This document shows positions 6,594 to 14,861 of a DNA stretch of 30,012 nt, one piece after another (positions within the stretch are counted from its first letter, which is position 1; each line of letters begins with the position of its first letter). This DNA is from UBA4717 sp045531795 (GTDB lineage Bacteria; Bacillota; Clostridia; Oscillospirales; CAG-272). The notes below the pieces were generated by a model, which saw only the letters and a list, made by a program, of their open reading frames with translations, ran no database searches and was not told where the DNA came from. The position numbers and the translations under genes are program-made. The stretch spans positions 1-30,012 of the forward strand of contig JAZSET010000076.1 of NCBI GenBank assembly GCA_045531795.1, given 5' to 3'.

Positions 6594-7691
6594 TTGACAC
6601 CTGATACTCAAAACTTATTACAAAAAGAACAGACAAAACAAAAAAGACTACCTGAGCTTTCATACCTCAATGTACTGTTTTGTATTATGGTGATATGTGT
6701 ACACATTCTCTCCGAGCCTGTAACAATGCTTGACAAACTTTCAATTCAGTATTTTGTAACATATACTCCCTGGAAGCTTTTTCAGTTTGTAACTCAGGGC
6801 TTTGTATTTTTAAGCGGGCTCAAACTTTTTATAAAAGACCGTTCAGATATGAACGCAGGCAGATTTTATCTTGAAAGAGCAAAACGGGTTTTGCTTCCCT
6901 ATCTTTTATGGGTAATTATTTATTACCTTTACTTTATATGGATAGGCTGGTACAGTTTTTCGCTTAGTGAATTATTTCACTACATCATTGCAGGAGACCT
7001 TGTAGCACACTTCTATTTTGTGATTATAATTGCGCAGATGTATCTTCTGACTCCTCTTCTTGCAAAACTTTTCAAGAAGTGTTCGGTCTATATAATTCTC
7101 GTGTATTCACTTTTTATTTCTGTTCTGTTCGGTCAGTACCTGCCGCATGTACTGTCGATTATATCACCGGACATTAACCTCTGGTACAACGACAGACTTT
7201 TTACCACATACATATTTTACTTTATCGCAGGTGCGGCTGTAGGAATAAACTACGATATTGTAATCTGCAAACTCAGAGAAGCAAAAGCGCTTATATATTC
7301 ATCGTTTGTATTCTTCTCACTTGCAAATCTTGTTTTATCCTACATCAGTATAAGCGCAAAAGCGTACATACATTGGTGCGACACTCTGCATTTTGCATAT
7401 TCGGTATCGGCTATACTTGCATCCCTTACCTTTGCAAAAGGCTTTGCAGATAAGCACAAAAAACTGCCGAAACCGATATCCAGTTTTATAAAAGCGGCAG
7501 ATTCCTCAAGCTATATGCTTTACCTGTCCCACATTCTTGTAATTCTGATAGTCAGACTCCGGCTCGACAATGCAGTTTCCGACATTGGCATAAGACTTTT
7601 GGTCACTGTTTTTGCACTTGCACTTTTCACAGTAGCAGCAAGTATTATCTGGACTTACCTGAAGAAGACAGTAAAGTATAGACGGATATGA
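6594..7691 (+). CDS. Acyltransferase-3 family integral membrane protein
   Basis: 365 residues with about ten hydrophobic helices and little else, as in the OafA/WecH/IcaC acyltransferase-3 superfamily. The first helix contains the expected His37 in VICVHIL. FVTQGFVFLSGLKLF, YLERAKRVLLPYLLW and a C-terminal SSYMLYLSHIL helix match the family pattern. The canonical Arg ten residues before that His (R-X10-H) is replaced by Asn26, so activity or subfamily may be unusual. The start is a TTG at 6594 with AAAGGAGA (6581-6588) at ideal distance; the next in-frame ATG lies inside the first helix. Such proteins move acyl (often acetyl) groups onto extracytoplasmic glycans. It precedes other envelope-acylation genes, supporting that role. 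Confidence 0.85.
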   Translation: MTPDTQNLLQKEQTKQKRLPELSYLNVLFCIMVICVHILSEPVTMLDKLSIQYFVTYTPWKLFQFVTQGFVFLSGLKLFIKDRSDMNAGRFYLERAKRVLLPYLLWVIIYYLYFIWIGWYSFSLSELFHYIIAGDLVAHFYFVIIIAQMYLLTPLLAKLFKKCSVYIILVYSLFISVLFGQYLPHVLSIISPDINLWYNDRLFTTYIFYFIAGAAVGINYDIVICKLREAKALIYSSFVFFSLANLVLSYISISAKAYIHWCDTLHFAYSVSAILASLTFAKGFADKHKKLPKPISSFIKAADSSSYMLYLSHILVILIVRLRLDNAVSDIGIRLLVTVFALALFTVAASIIWTYLKKTVKYRRI

Positions 7692-7773
7692 ATATAAATT
7701 TCATCATCCGGAAAAAATATATTAAACATCGCACAATGCGAAAGTATGCCCCAAGGGCAAAAAGGAGAACATT

Positions 7774-8442
7774 ATGAAAAAATTACTTGCACTTTTACTT
7801 GCACTTTTGCTTGTAGCTGCAACATTTGCAGGCTGCGGCAAAAAGAACGATGAAACAACTCTTGACACCGAAACAGAGTCAGGAAACGAAATCATTGAAG
7901 ACACAAACGAAGAAGATAATTCGGGTAACTTCCCAAAGCCTGAATTTACAACCGATATTGAACTTGTTGAAAACAAGCCCGATGCCCAGACAAACGATGT
8001 TGCTCTCGAAGACATTCATACAGCAGTCAGAGAATTACTCGGCGAAAACTATCTTCCCTCTATGCCTCTTGATAACGAATATCTCAAAGAGACCTATGGA
8101 ATTCAGCCCGAATGGATTGAAAACTTTATTGCCGAAATTCCTATGATCAGCTTCCACGTTGATACATTCATTGCAATCAAGGCTGTTGACGGCCAGGCTG
8201 ACAATGTTGAAAAGGCTTTAAACGACTACTGCGCATATGTTAAGGAAAATTCACTTCAGTACCCTGCAAATGTTCCCAAGGTTAACGCTTCCAGAGTATA
8301 CAGAGCAGGCAATTATGTATTCTATATAATGCTCGGCGTTATTCCCGAAGAATATATGGATGACGAAAACGGTGCCTATAACTTCTCAGTTCAGAGCAAC
8401 GAAAATGTTATTGCAAAGATAAACGAGCTCTTAATAAAGTAA
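7774..8442 (+). CDS. DUF4358-type lipoprotein
   Basis: 222 residues. The N-terminus is a lipoprotein signal: MKK, a Leu/Ala-rich core and the lipobox-like FAGC with Cys21. An acidic low-complexity linker follows (about 24-60). The folded domain, about 80-220, has LLGENYLPSMPLD, the helix FIAEIPMISFHVDTFIAIKA and VEKALNDYCAYVKEN, resembling DUF4358. I make this match from memory of the pattern, not from a search. The function of the family is unknown. It would be anchored to the outer face of the cytoplasmic membrane, close to the acyltransferases encoded on both sides. AAAAAGGAGA precedes the ATG. Confidence 0.8.
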   Translation: MKKLLALLLALLLVAATFAGCGKKNDETTLDTETESGNEIIEDTNEEDNSGNFPKPEFTTDIELVENKPDAQTNDVALEDIHTAVRELLGENYLPSMPLDNEYLKETYGIQPEWIENFIAEIPMISFHVDTFIAIKAVDGQADNVEKALNDYCAYVKENSLQYPANVPKVNASRVYRAGNYVFYIMLGVIPEEYMDDENGAYNFSVQSNENVIAKINELLIK

Positions 8443-8473
8443 TATAAGGCGGGCTCCAAATACAATGATTATT

Positions 8474-8506
8474 GTGCCGGTCAACATACGACCGGCACTT
8501 TCTTTT
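8474..8506 (+). terminator. Intrinsic terminator after the lipoprotein gene
   Basis: GTGCCGGTC (8474-8482) pairs with GACCGGCAC (8490-8498) around a 7-base loop, followed by TTTCTTTT. It ends only 19 bases before the MBOAT start, so it either separates the units or allows partial read-through into MBOAT and DHHW. Confidence 0.85.
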
Positions 8507-8525
8507 GAAAGGTACGGTACACAAA

Positions 8526-9938
8526 ATGGTATTCAGCAGCATTGTTTTTTTGTTCAGATATCTGCCCTTTGTGCTTTTGCTATATTTCATAGCACCCAAA
8601 AAAGCTAAAAATTTAATACTTTTTGCAGTAAGTCTGCTTTTTTACGCATGGGGCGAGCCTGTGTATGTGGTGCTGATGCTGTTTTCAACCATTGTTGACT
8701 ATACACACGGTATTCTTGTGGACAAATACAAGCGCGAGGGCAAACATAGCGCTGCAAAAGCGGCACTTATTTCATCGGTTATAATAAATCTTGCCCTGCT
8801 CGGCTTCTTCAAGTACACGGGATTTTTTGTTAACAACATAAATTCACTATTCGATCTTTCCATTCCATTCAAAGGCGTTGCGCTTCCCATTGGTATCTCT
8901 TTCTATACATTCCAGACAATGTCGTATACGATTGATGTTTACAGAGGGGCAGCACCTGTACAGAAAAACATCATTTCCTTTGGTGCGTATGTAGCACTGT
9001 TCCCTCAGCTTATCGCAGGCCCTATAGTGCAGTATAAAACCATTGCAGAGCAACTTGATGAGCCTATTATCAATACCGATATGTTCGCAAGCGGTGTGGT
9101 GCGTTTTGTTTCGGGACTTGGAAAAAAAGTACTTCTTGCAAATACCGCAGGAGAAATTTTCGACTCGCTGACAGCGGGATCCATGGGTGATTTGTCTGCC
9201 CTCGGTGCGTGGATTGCAATTCTTGCCTATACATTCCAGATTTATTTTGATTTTTCGGGATATTCGGATATGGCAATAGGTCTTGGCAGAGTGCTTGGAT
9301 TTAAATTCCTTGAAAACTTCGACCACCCGTATATGTCAAAAAGTGTTACCGAATTCTGGAGACGATGGCACATATCTCTCGGCAGCTGGTTCAGGGATTA
9401 TGTATATATCCCCCTGGGCGGCAACCGCACAACAAAATCAAAACATATAAGAAACATTCTTATTGTGTGGTTACTCACAGGTATATGGCATGGTGCAAAC
9501 TGGAACTTTATGTTCTGGGGACTCTATTACGGAGCGCTTCTGCTCATAGAAAAATTCTTTCTGGGCAAATGGCTTAAAGCACTTCCCTCTTTTGTGCAAC
9601 ACCTTTACACAATGCTCATTGTTGTTTTCGGCTGGGTATTCTTCGTATTTGAATCAAATGCCGATATTTTTGGATTCTTTGGCGCAATGTTCGGTGCAAA
9701 CGAACTGTGGGACAAAACCGCGCTTTATACGCTTGCAAACAATCTGATCTTATTTGTAATATTTACTTTTGCTTCAACCGATTTACCCGTAAAACTTGCA
9801 AAAAAACTGTTTGATGACGAAAAAAAGCCTGTGCTTATGACCGCAGGCAAGCTCGTTTTTATGGCAGTGATCCTCGTAATATCTACAGCTTTTCTAGTAA
9901 ACTCAACCTACAATCCGTTCTTGTATTTCAGATTTTAA
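8526..9938 (+). CDS. MBOAT-family O-acyltransferase (DltB/AlgI-like)
   Basis: 470 residues and about eleven membrane helices. MBOAT hallmarks are clear: LLFYAWGEPVYV near the N-terminus, PIGISFYTFQTMSYTIDVYRG (residues 121-141), ALFPQLIAGPIVQY, and FWRRWHISLGSWFRDYVYIPLGGN with His282. The catalytic His322 lies in GIWHGANWNFMFWGLYYG. These enzymes transfer acyl groups across or at the membrane, for example acetyl to extracellular polysaccharide in AlgI systems. Pairing with the following DHHW/AlgX-like gene favours glycan O-acetylation over D-alanylation, since no dltA or dltC is present. The ATG at 8526 is chosen because the longer frame runs back into the preceding terminator. Its ribosome binding site (GAAAGG, 8507-8512) is 13 bases away, a little far. 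Confidence 0.93.
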   Translation: MVFSSIVFLFRYLPFVLLLYFIAPKKAKNLILFAVSLLFYAWGEPVYVVLMLFSTIVDYTHGILVDKYKREGKHSAAKAALISSVIINLALLGFFKYTGFFVNNINSLFDLSIPFKGVALPIGISFYTFQTMSYTIDVYRGAAPVQKNIISFGAYVALFPQLIAGPIVQYKTIAEQLDEPIINTDMFASGVVRFVSGLGKKVLLANTAGEIFDSLTAGSMGDLSALGAWIAILAYTFQIYFDFSGYSDMAIGLGRVLGFKFLENFDHPYMSKSVTEFWRRWHISLGSWFRDYVYIPLGGNRTTKSKHIRNILIVWLLTGIWHGANWNFMFWGLYYGALLLIEKFFLGKWLKALPSFVQHLYTMLIVVFGWVFFVFESNADIFGFFGAMFGANELWDKTALYTLANNLILFVIFTFASTDLPVKLAKKLFDDEKKPVLMTAGKLVFMAVILVISTAFLVNSTYNPFLYFRF

Positions 9939-9956
9939 GAGAGGAGGAATATTGTT

Positions 9957-11093
9957 ATGAAAAAATCTAATATTACCGTGATAGTATTCTTTGTTGTGGC
10001 AATAGCATTTTTGTCAGTGGCAAGTATGGTAAACCCCGTAAGAGAATACTCTGAAAGCGAAAACCGGGTCCTTGCACAAATGCCCGACTTCTCTCTTAAA
10101 TCTGTTTTTGACGGCAGTTTTACAAAAGACTATGAAAGCTTTGTAACAGACCAGTTTGTCTGGCGTGATTTGTGGATTAAAATCAAATCCGGTGTTGAAA
10201 GAACAATGGGCAAAACTCTTTCAAACGGTGTTTATTTTGCAGATGACGGATATTTTATAGAACACAAGTCAGACAGTGACATAGACAGCGAGCTTCTTGA
10301 TAAAAACATCGGATTTCTTGAAAACCACGTCAAAAAGATGTCTGAGGTAATTGACGGAAAAGTGCTTGTATCAATCGCTCCCACGGCATCTGTGATATTA
10401 AAAGACAAGCTTCCGCCTCTCAATGATGAATACGACTTCGACACAAAGCTTGATTATGTACGCGACTCACTTGATGAAAACTTTGTTGATTTAAGGGATG
10501 CTTTATATGAAAGCCGTGAGGAGTATATTTTCTACAGAACAGACCATCACTGGACAGGTGAGGGTGCATATATTGCATACCGGGAAATAGCAGAAAAGCT
10601 TGGTTTTACGCCCCTTGACGAAAGTGAGATAGAAAAAGAAACCGTAAGCACAGACTTTCTGGGCACTGTTATTGCAAAACTCAATATAAAAACCGAACCC
10701 GACACCATTACAAGCTATAAGCCCGGAAACAACACCGTCGAAAGTGTAAACTACAATCTTGGTGCAAAGGTAACAGATACACTTTATAGCGACGAAAAAC
10801 TGCAGACACGCGATAAATACGCATATTTTCTCGGAGGCAATGATGCTCTGATTGAGATAAACACTTCCGTAGATAACGGCCGCGTGCTTATGCTTGCCAA
10901 GGATTCTTTCGCCAACTGTATGATTTCGCTTTTAACTGCTCACTTTGAAAAAATATATGTTGTTGACTTAAGATATTTTAATCTTGGTCTTGTAGAATAC
11001 ACAAAAACTCTCGGAGATGTTACAGACTCACTTGTGCTTTATAACATTTCCGGATATGCCGACGACAGGTATGCTTTCAAGCTTGCAAGATAA
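9957..11093 (+). CDS. DHHW-family (AlgX/AlgJ-like SGNH) protein
   Basis: 378 residues with one N-terminal hydrophobic anchor (about 6-24), the rest probably outside the membrane. FYRTDHHWTGEGAYIAY (residues 192-208, Asp196, His197, His198) is the DHHW motif matching the catalytic Asp-His of AlgX/AlgJ. Further on, VLMLAKDSFANCM (Asp316, Ser317) fits the SGNH nucleophile segment of that fold. Partner proteins of this type take acyl groups delivered by an MBOAT protein and place them on an extracellular polysaccharide. The start follows GAGGAGGAA and lies 18 bases after the MBOAT stop, so the two are surely one transcript. The glycan substrate is unknown. I see no terminator in the 11094-11140 gap. 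Confidence 0.9.
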   Translation: MKKSNITVIVFFVVAIAFLSVASMVNPVREYSESENRVLAQMPDFSLKSVFDGSFTKDYESFVTDQFVWRDLWIKIKSGVERTMGKTLSNGVYFADDGYFIEHKSDSDIDSELLDKNIGFLENHVKKMSEVIDGKVLVSIAPTASVILKDKLPPLNDEYDFDTKLDYVRDSLDENFVDLRDALYESREEYIFYRTDHHWTGEGAYIAYREIAEKLGFTPLDESEIEKETVSTDFLGTVIAKLNIKTEPDTITSYKPGNNTVESVNYNLGAKVTDTLYSDEKLQTRDKYAYFLGGNDALIEINTSVDNGRVLMLAKDSFANCMISLLTAHFEKIYVVDLRYFNLGLVEYTKTLGDVTDSLVLYNISGYADDRYAFKLAR

Positions 11094-11140
11094 GTCTTTA
11101 CAGAAATAGTAAATAAAATATAAAAAATTATTGTCACCAC

Positions 11141-11169
11141 TTGAAAAAAGCAATATTATGTAATATAAT
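11141..11169 (+). promoter_or_regulatory. Sigma-A-type promoter of upp
   Basis: TTGAAA (11141-11146), 17-base spacer, perfect TATAAT (11164-11169). The start of transcription would fall about 30 bases before the upp ATG. Confidence 0.88.
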
Positions 11170-11205
11170 TGTTTAGTAATGATAAAATAACGGAGGAGTC
11201 AGAAA

Positions 11206-11835
11206 ATGAGCGGACTTCACATTATAGACCATCCTATGATTCAGCACAAGCTGACAATTATGAGAAGCAAAAAAACAGGAAGCAAGGATTTCAGAGAGCT
11301 TCTTAATGAAATTGCAATGTTTATGGGGTATGAAATTACCCGTGACCTGCCACTTAAGGATGTGGAAATTGAAACTCCTATGTCAAAGATGACAGCAAAA
11401 ACAATTGCAGGTAAAAAACTTGCTATTGTGCCTATTCTCCGCGCGGGACTCGGTATGGTTGACGGACTTTTAAGTCTTGTACCCGTTGCAAAGGTAGGCC
11501 ATATCGGTCTCTACAGAGATCCCGCTACTCACGAGCCGATAGAATACTATTGCAAACTACCCTTTGATATTGAGGACAGAATTGTAATAGTCGTTGACCC
11601 GATGCTTGCAACAGGCGGTAGTGCTTCGGACGCAATTCGTTTGCTCAAGGAAAAGGGCTGCACACATTTAAGACTCGTTTGTCTTGTAAGTGCACCCGAG
11701 GGTGTAAAAAAGGTGCTTGAAGATCACCCCGATGTTGATATTTTCACAGCAGCACTTGACGAGAAGTTAAATGAGCACGCATATATTCTCCCCGGACTCG
11801 GAGATGCTGGCGACAGACTTTTCGGCACAAAATAA
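11206..11835 (+). CDS. upp: Uracil phosphoribosyltransferase
   Basis: 209 residues, full length. It converts uracil plus PRPP to UMP in pyrimidine salvage in the cytoplasm. The PRPP-binding loop VDPMLATGGSASDAI (residues 130-144) and the uracil-binding C-terminal region HAYILPGLGDAGDRLFGT are both intact, as are VPILRAGLGMVDG and GLYRD. GGAGGAG (11192-11198) sits 7 bases before the ATG. It has its own strong promoter. The following pseudouridine synthase gene may share the transcript. Confidence 0.98.
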   Translation: MSGLHIIDHPMIQHKLTIMRSKKTGSKDFRELLNEIAMFMGYEITRDLPLKDVEIETPMSKMTAKTIAGKKLAIVPILRAGLGMVDGLLSLVPVAKVGHIGLYRDPATHEPIEYYCKLPFDIEDRIVIVVDPMLATGGSASDAIRLLKEKGCTHLRLVCLVSAPEGVKKVLEDHPDVDIFTAALDEKLNEHAYILPGLGDAGDRLFGTK

Positions 11836-11845
11836 ATAATAATTT

Positions 11846-11876
11846 CAAGGGTGTGTTGCAGTGCAATATACCCTTG
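11846..11876 (+). terminator. Hairpin between upp and the pseudouridine synthase gene (weak terminator or attenuator)
   Basis: CAAGGGTGTGTTGCA (11846-11860) pairs with TGCAATATACCCTTG (11862-11876) over about 15 positions, including two G-T wobbles. The tail CTTGGTTAAAA is a poor T-tract, so termination is probably partial. It lies immediately upstream of the next start codon. Confidence 0.55.
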
Positions 11877-11889
11877 CTTGGTTAAAAAT

Positions 11890-12861
11890 ATGCGTACATT
11901 ATATGTGAAAAAAAATGACGCCGGGCAAAGACTTGACAAGTTTATAACCAAAACCCTGAAGGCTTTTCCCATGTCACTATTATATAAATCAATACGAACT
12001 AAAAAAATAAAAGTAAACCGCAAAAGATGCGAGGCAAATTATATTTTGTGCGAGGGAGACAGCATAGAACTGTTTATTTCCGAGGAATTTTTTGAAGAAA
12101 ATGCCACGGAAAATGCTTTTATGAAATTAAAGCCCTCAATAGATGTGATTTACGAGGATGAAAATATTCTTCTTGTAAACAAACAGCCCGGCCTTATCGT
12201 TCATTCGGATGAAAACGAAGAGGTTAACACCTTAATCGGTCACATCAAGGCTTACCTTTACAGAAAAGGCGAGTATAATCCCGAAAACGAGCAATCTTTT
12301 GCGCCCGCCTTATGTAACCGTATAGACAGAAATACCGGCGGTATTGTTCTGGCGGCAAAAAATGCGGCTGCTCTCAGATTTTTCAATGAAAAAATCAAGC
12401 TCCGCGAGCTTGACAAATACTATCTTTGTGCGGTCCACGGAAAGTTGCCGAAGCGCGAGGATACGCTTGTCGGATACTTAAAAAAAGACGGAGATGCAAA
12501 TCTTGTTGATATCAAATCAAAAAGCGCCCGCGGTTATAAGGAGATAATCACCAGATACAAGGTCCTTTGTGAAAAAGGAGATTTGTCACTGCTCGAAATC
12601 GAACTTATAACCGGAAAAACACATCAGATACGAGCACATCTTTCGTCAATAGGTCACCCTTTGCTTGGTGACGGCAAGTACGGAATAAACAAGGATGACC
12701 GTAAAAAGGGCTATGCTTATCAGGCTCTTTATGCATATAAGCTTTGTTTTTCGTTCAAAAAAAGCGGTAATGAGTTTGACTATTTATCGGGTCAGACTTT
12801 TACCTGCGACAATTCAAAAATATATTTTTTAAAAGAATTTTCAAAAGGCGATGGTAAATAA
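11890..12861 (+). CDS. RluA-family pseudouridine synthase (RluC/RluD-like)
   Basis: 323 residues from the ATG at 11890. An S4-type RNA-binding domain occupies the N-terminus (AGQRLDKFITK through GDSIELFI, about 11-64). The catalytic domain carries the Asp146 motif NRIDRNTGGIVLAAK, and ELITGKTHQIRAHLSSIGHPLLGDGKYG near the C-terminus is diagnostic. The enzyme isomerises specific uridines in RNA, probably 23S rRNA; which positions cannot be told from sequence. The canonical HRLDR has become NRIDR here. No Shine-Dalgarno sequence is visible before the ATG. A GTG at 11851 could extend the protein by 13 residues, but it sits inside the hairpin and those residues do not resemble the family. The stop codon abuts the ATG of the next gene. 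Confidence 0.93.
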   Translation: MRTLYVKKNDAGQRLDKFITKTLKAFPMSLLYKSIRTKKIKVNRKRCEANYILCEGDSIELFISEEFFEENATENAFMKLKPSIDVIYEDENILLVNKQPGLIVHSDENEEVNTLIGHIKAYLYRKGEYNPENEQSFAPALCNRIDRNTGGIVLAAKNAAALRFFNEKIKLRELDKYYLCAVHGKLPKREDTLVGYLKKDGDANLVDIKSKSARGYKEIITRYKVLCEKGDLSLLEIELITGKTHQIRAHLSSIGHPLLGDGKYGINKDDRKKGYAYQALYAYKLCFSFKKSGNEFDYLSGQTFTCDNSKIYFLKEFSKGDGK

Positions 12862-14814
12862 ATGTCAGCAATAAAAACCAAGAGAGTGGAACGCAAAATT
12901 TCACTTCTGACCAATGTAGCTATATGGATTATATCATCAATAGTCCTGAATTTAATACTTGAAATACTGCAAAGACGCTCTCTTTCTGACGCCTTTGTAC
13001 ATATGTTTACAAGAGGGCATATATTTCTTCTTAACACAGCAATAATCCTTTTGTGTACATCTTTTATGCTTATAGTGAAAAGAAAGATATTTGCTTTTGT
13101 TCTACCTGCATTTATCTGGATTGTTGTCGGGGTGACGAATACAATACTTCTCTCTTTCAGACCCCTGCCTATTTCCTTTTCAGACTTCAGACTCGCAGGC
13201 GAAGCGCTGGAGATAATGCCCACATATTTCAGTATTTTTGAAATTATACTTATAGCTCTTGGTATAATCGCCGCAATAGCGGGAATAATTCTTGTATTCT
13301 TTTTGACTCCACGATATGACAGCGGATTAAAACGCAGCTTATGTGTATTTATTCCTGTTATTATTATACTTGTGACTTTAGCGGTTCTTATTCACACCTT
13401 TGACTTTTTGCCGAGAGGCAATGAAACACCAAATGAATACTACGAGCGCAACGGATTTGTGTATAACTTCTATAAAAGTGCCGGTACCACAGGAGTTAAT
13501 ACACCGCTGAATTATCCGGAGGGCAGTGTTGAAAAACTTATCAGAGAAATAGAGTCATCAGACTCAGACATAACCGAATACAAGCCAAATGTAATTGTCC
13601 TGCAGCTTGAGTCATTTTTTGATATGAGCTGGATGCATGGCGTTGAAACAAGCGAAGATACAGTACCTAATTACAGAAAGATCAAAGAAGAGGGTGCAAG
13701 TGGATATCTTTTTGTTCCCTCATACGGCGGCGGCACATCAAATGTAGAATTTGAAATACTGACAGGTATGAATCTTGACCACTTTACGATAGGTGAATCG
13801 CCGTACTATACCCTGCTTAACAAAAATGTACTCACAGACGCAGTCCCCTTTAATATGAAAAAGCTCGGATATACTGCTCACGCAATACACAATTACAATG
13901 CCCTTTTCTATGAGCGGAATATAGCATACAACAATCTCGGATTTGATACATTTACTTCTGTTGAATATATGAATGATTTATCATTTAACAGCCAGGGCTG
14001 GACACGCGATGATGTACTGACAAAAGAAATTATCACAGCCCTTGATTCAACATCTGATAAGGACTTTGTGTTTACCGTATCCGTACAGGGTCACGGACCT
14101 TATCCCGAAAAGGTATCAAAGGATGAATTCCCTGAGTATATTGAAGTAAAAGCGGATAATCTCACCCCGGAAAGACTTGCGGGTCTGACATATTATGCCT
14201 GCACCGTCAGGGAAATGGATAATATGCTCGGTGATTTAATAAAGGCACTTGAAGAATATGACGAAAAATGTGTACTTGTAGTATATGGCGACCATCTGCC
14301 GGCAATTGACTTCAGTGTAAACTATTTAAGCGCACCTAACGCATATACAAGCGAGTATGTTATCTGGTCAAATTACGGCCTGACAGGAGAGGACAAAGAC
14401 CTTGAAACATATCAACTTCTTGCACATGTAAAGGATATGACAGGTCTTGAAGAGGGTATTCTAACCAAATATCATCTGAACTATTCTTCAAGAGAAGATT
14501 ATCAGGACACACTAAAGCTCATTGAATTTTCAATGACAAATGATGAAAATGCTACACGAGACGGCGAAATTCGCTTTTCATCTCACCCCGTAAAAATTAA
14601 CGGAATCAGTATAAACAACCACAAAATAGAAGTGAGTGGAGAAAACTTCACCCCCTGCAGCAAAATCGCAATAGGCGACAAGATTCTCGACACCACTTTT
14701 GCTTCTCCCGAATTCATATATGCAAAACCAGACACAGACTTTTCGCCAGATGATATCAAGGTATATATGATGACCCGTGACGGCAATGATATACTTGAAA
14801 CTATTGAACATTAA
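12862..14814 (+). CDS. LtaS-like sulfatase-family membrane protein (lipoteichoic acid synthase / phosphoglycerol transferase type)
   Basis: 650 residues. About five N-terminal membrane helices (roughly 15-37, 53-73, 77-98, 125-149, 160-180) precede an extracellular sulfatase-fold domain (about 240-560). Metal and nucleophile residues expected from Staphylococcus LtaS are recognisable: Glu250 in VLQLESFFD, nucleophile Thr292 in SYGGGTSNVEFEILTG, and Asp477-His478 in VVYGDHLPAI. LtaS enzymes polymerise glycerol phosphate from phosphatidylglycerol onto a lipid anchor; a phosphoglycerol or other phospho-transferase acting on another glycan is also possible. A C-terminal extension (about 578-650), starting HPVKINGISIN, looks like an IPT/TIG-type beta domain that the Staphylococcus enzyme lacks. 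The ATG directly follows the stop of the synthase gene, implying translational coupling. Confidence 0.9.
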   Translation: MSAIKTKRVERKISLLTNVAIWIISSIVLNLILEILQRRSLSDAFVHMFTRGHIFLLNTAIILLCTSFMLIVKRKIFAFVLPAFIWIVVGVTNTILLSFRPLPISFSDFRLAGEALEIMPTYFSIFEIILIALGIIAAIAGIILVFFLTPRYDSGLKRSLCVFIPVIIILVTLAVLIHTFDFLPRGNETPNEYYERNGFVYNFYKSAGTTGVNTPLNYPEGSVEKLIREIESSDSDITEYKPNVIVLQLESFFDMSWMHGVETSEDTVPNYRKIKEEGASGYLFVPSYGGGTSNVEFEILTGMNLDHFTIGESPYYTLLNKNVLTDAVPFNMKKLGYTAHAIHNYNALFYERNIAYNNLGFDTFTSVEYMNDLSFNSQGWTRDDVLTKEIITALDSTSDKDFVFTVSVQGHGPYPEKVSKDEFPEYIEVKADNLTPERLAGLTYYACTVREMDNMLGDLIKALEEYDEKCVLVVYGDHLPAIDFSVNYLSAPNAYTSEYVIWSNYGLTGEDKDLETYQLLAHVKDMTGLEEGILTKYHLNYSSREDYQDTLKLIEFSMTNDENATRDGEIRFSSHPVKINGISINNHKIEVSGENFTPCSKIAIGDKILDTTFASPEFIYAKPDTDFSPDDIKVYMMTRDGNDILETIEH

Positions 14815-14823
14815 GTCAAAAAC

Positions 14824-14857
14824 AAAACACAGGTCTTTGGGACCTGTGTTTTTCTTT
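14824..14857. terminator. Bidirectional terminator between the LtaS-like and aminotransferase genes
   Basis: AAAACACAGGTC (14824-14835) pairs with GACCTGTGTTTT (14841-14852) around TTTGG, with TCTTTT on the plus strand and a T-rich tail on the minus strand as well. Confidence 0.92.
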
Positions 14858-14861
14858 TCAA

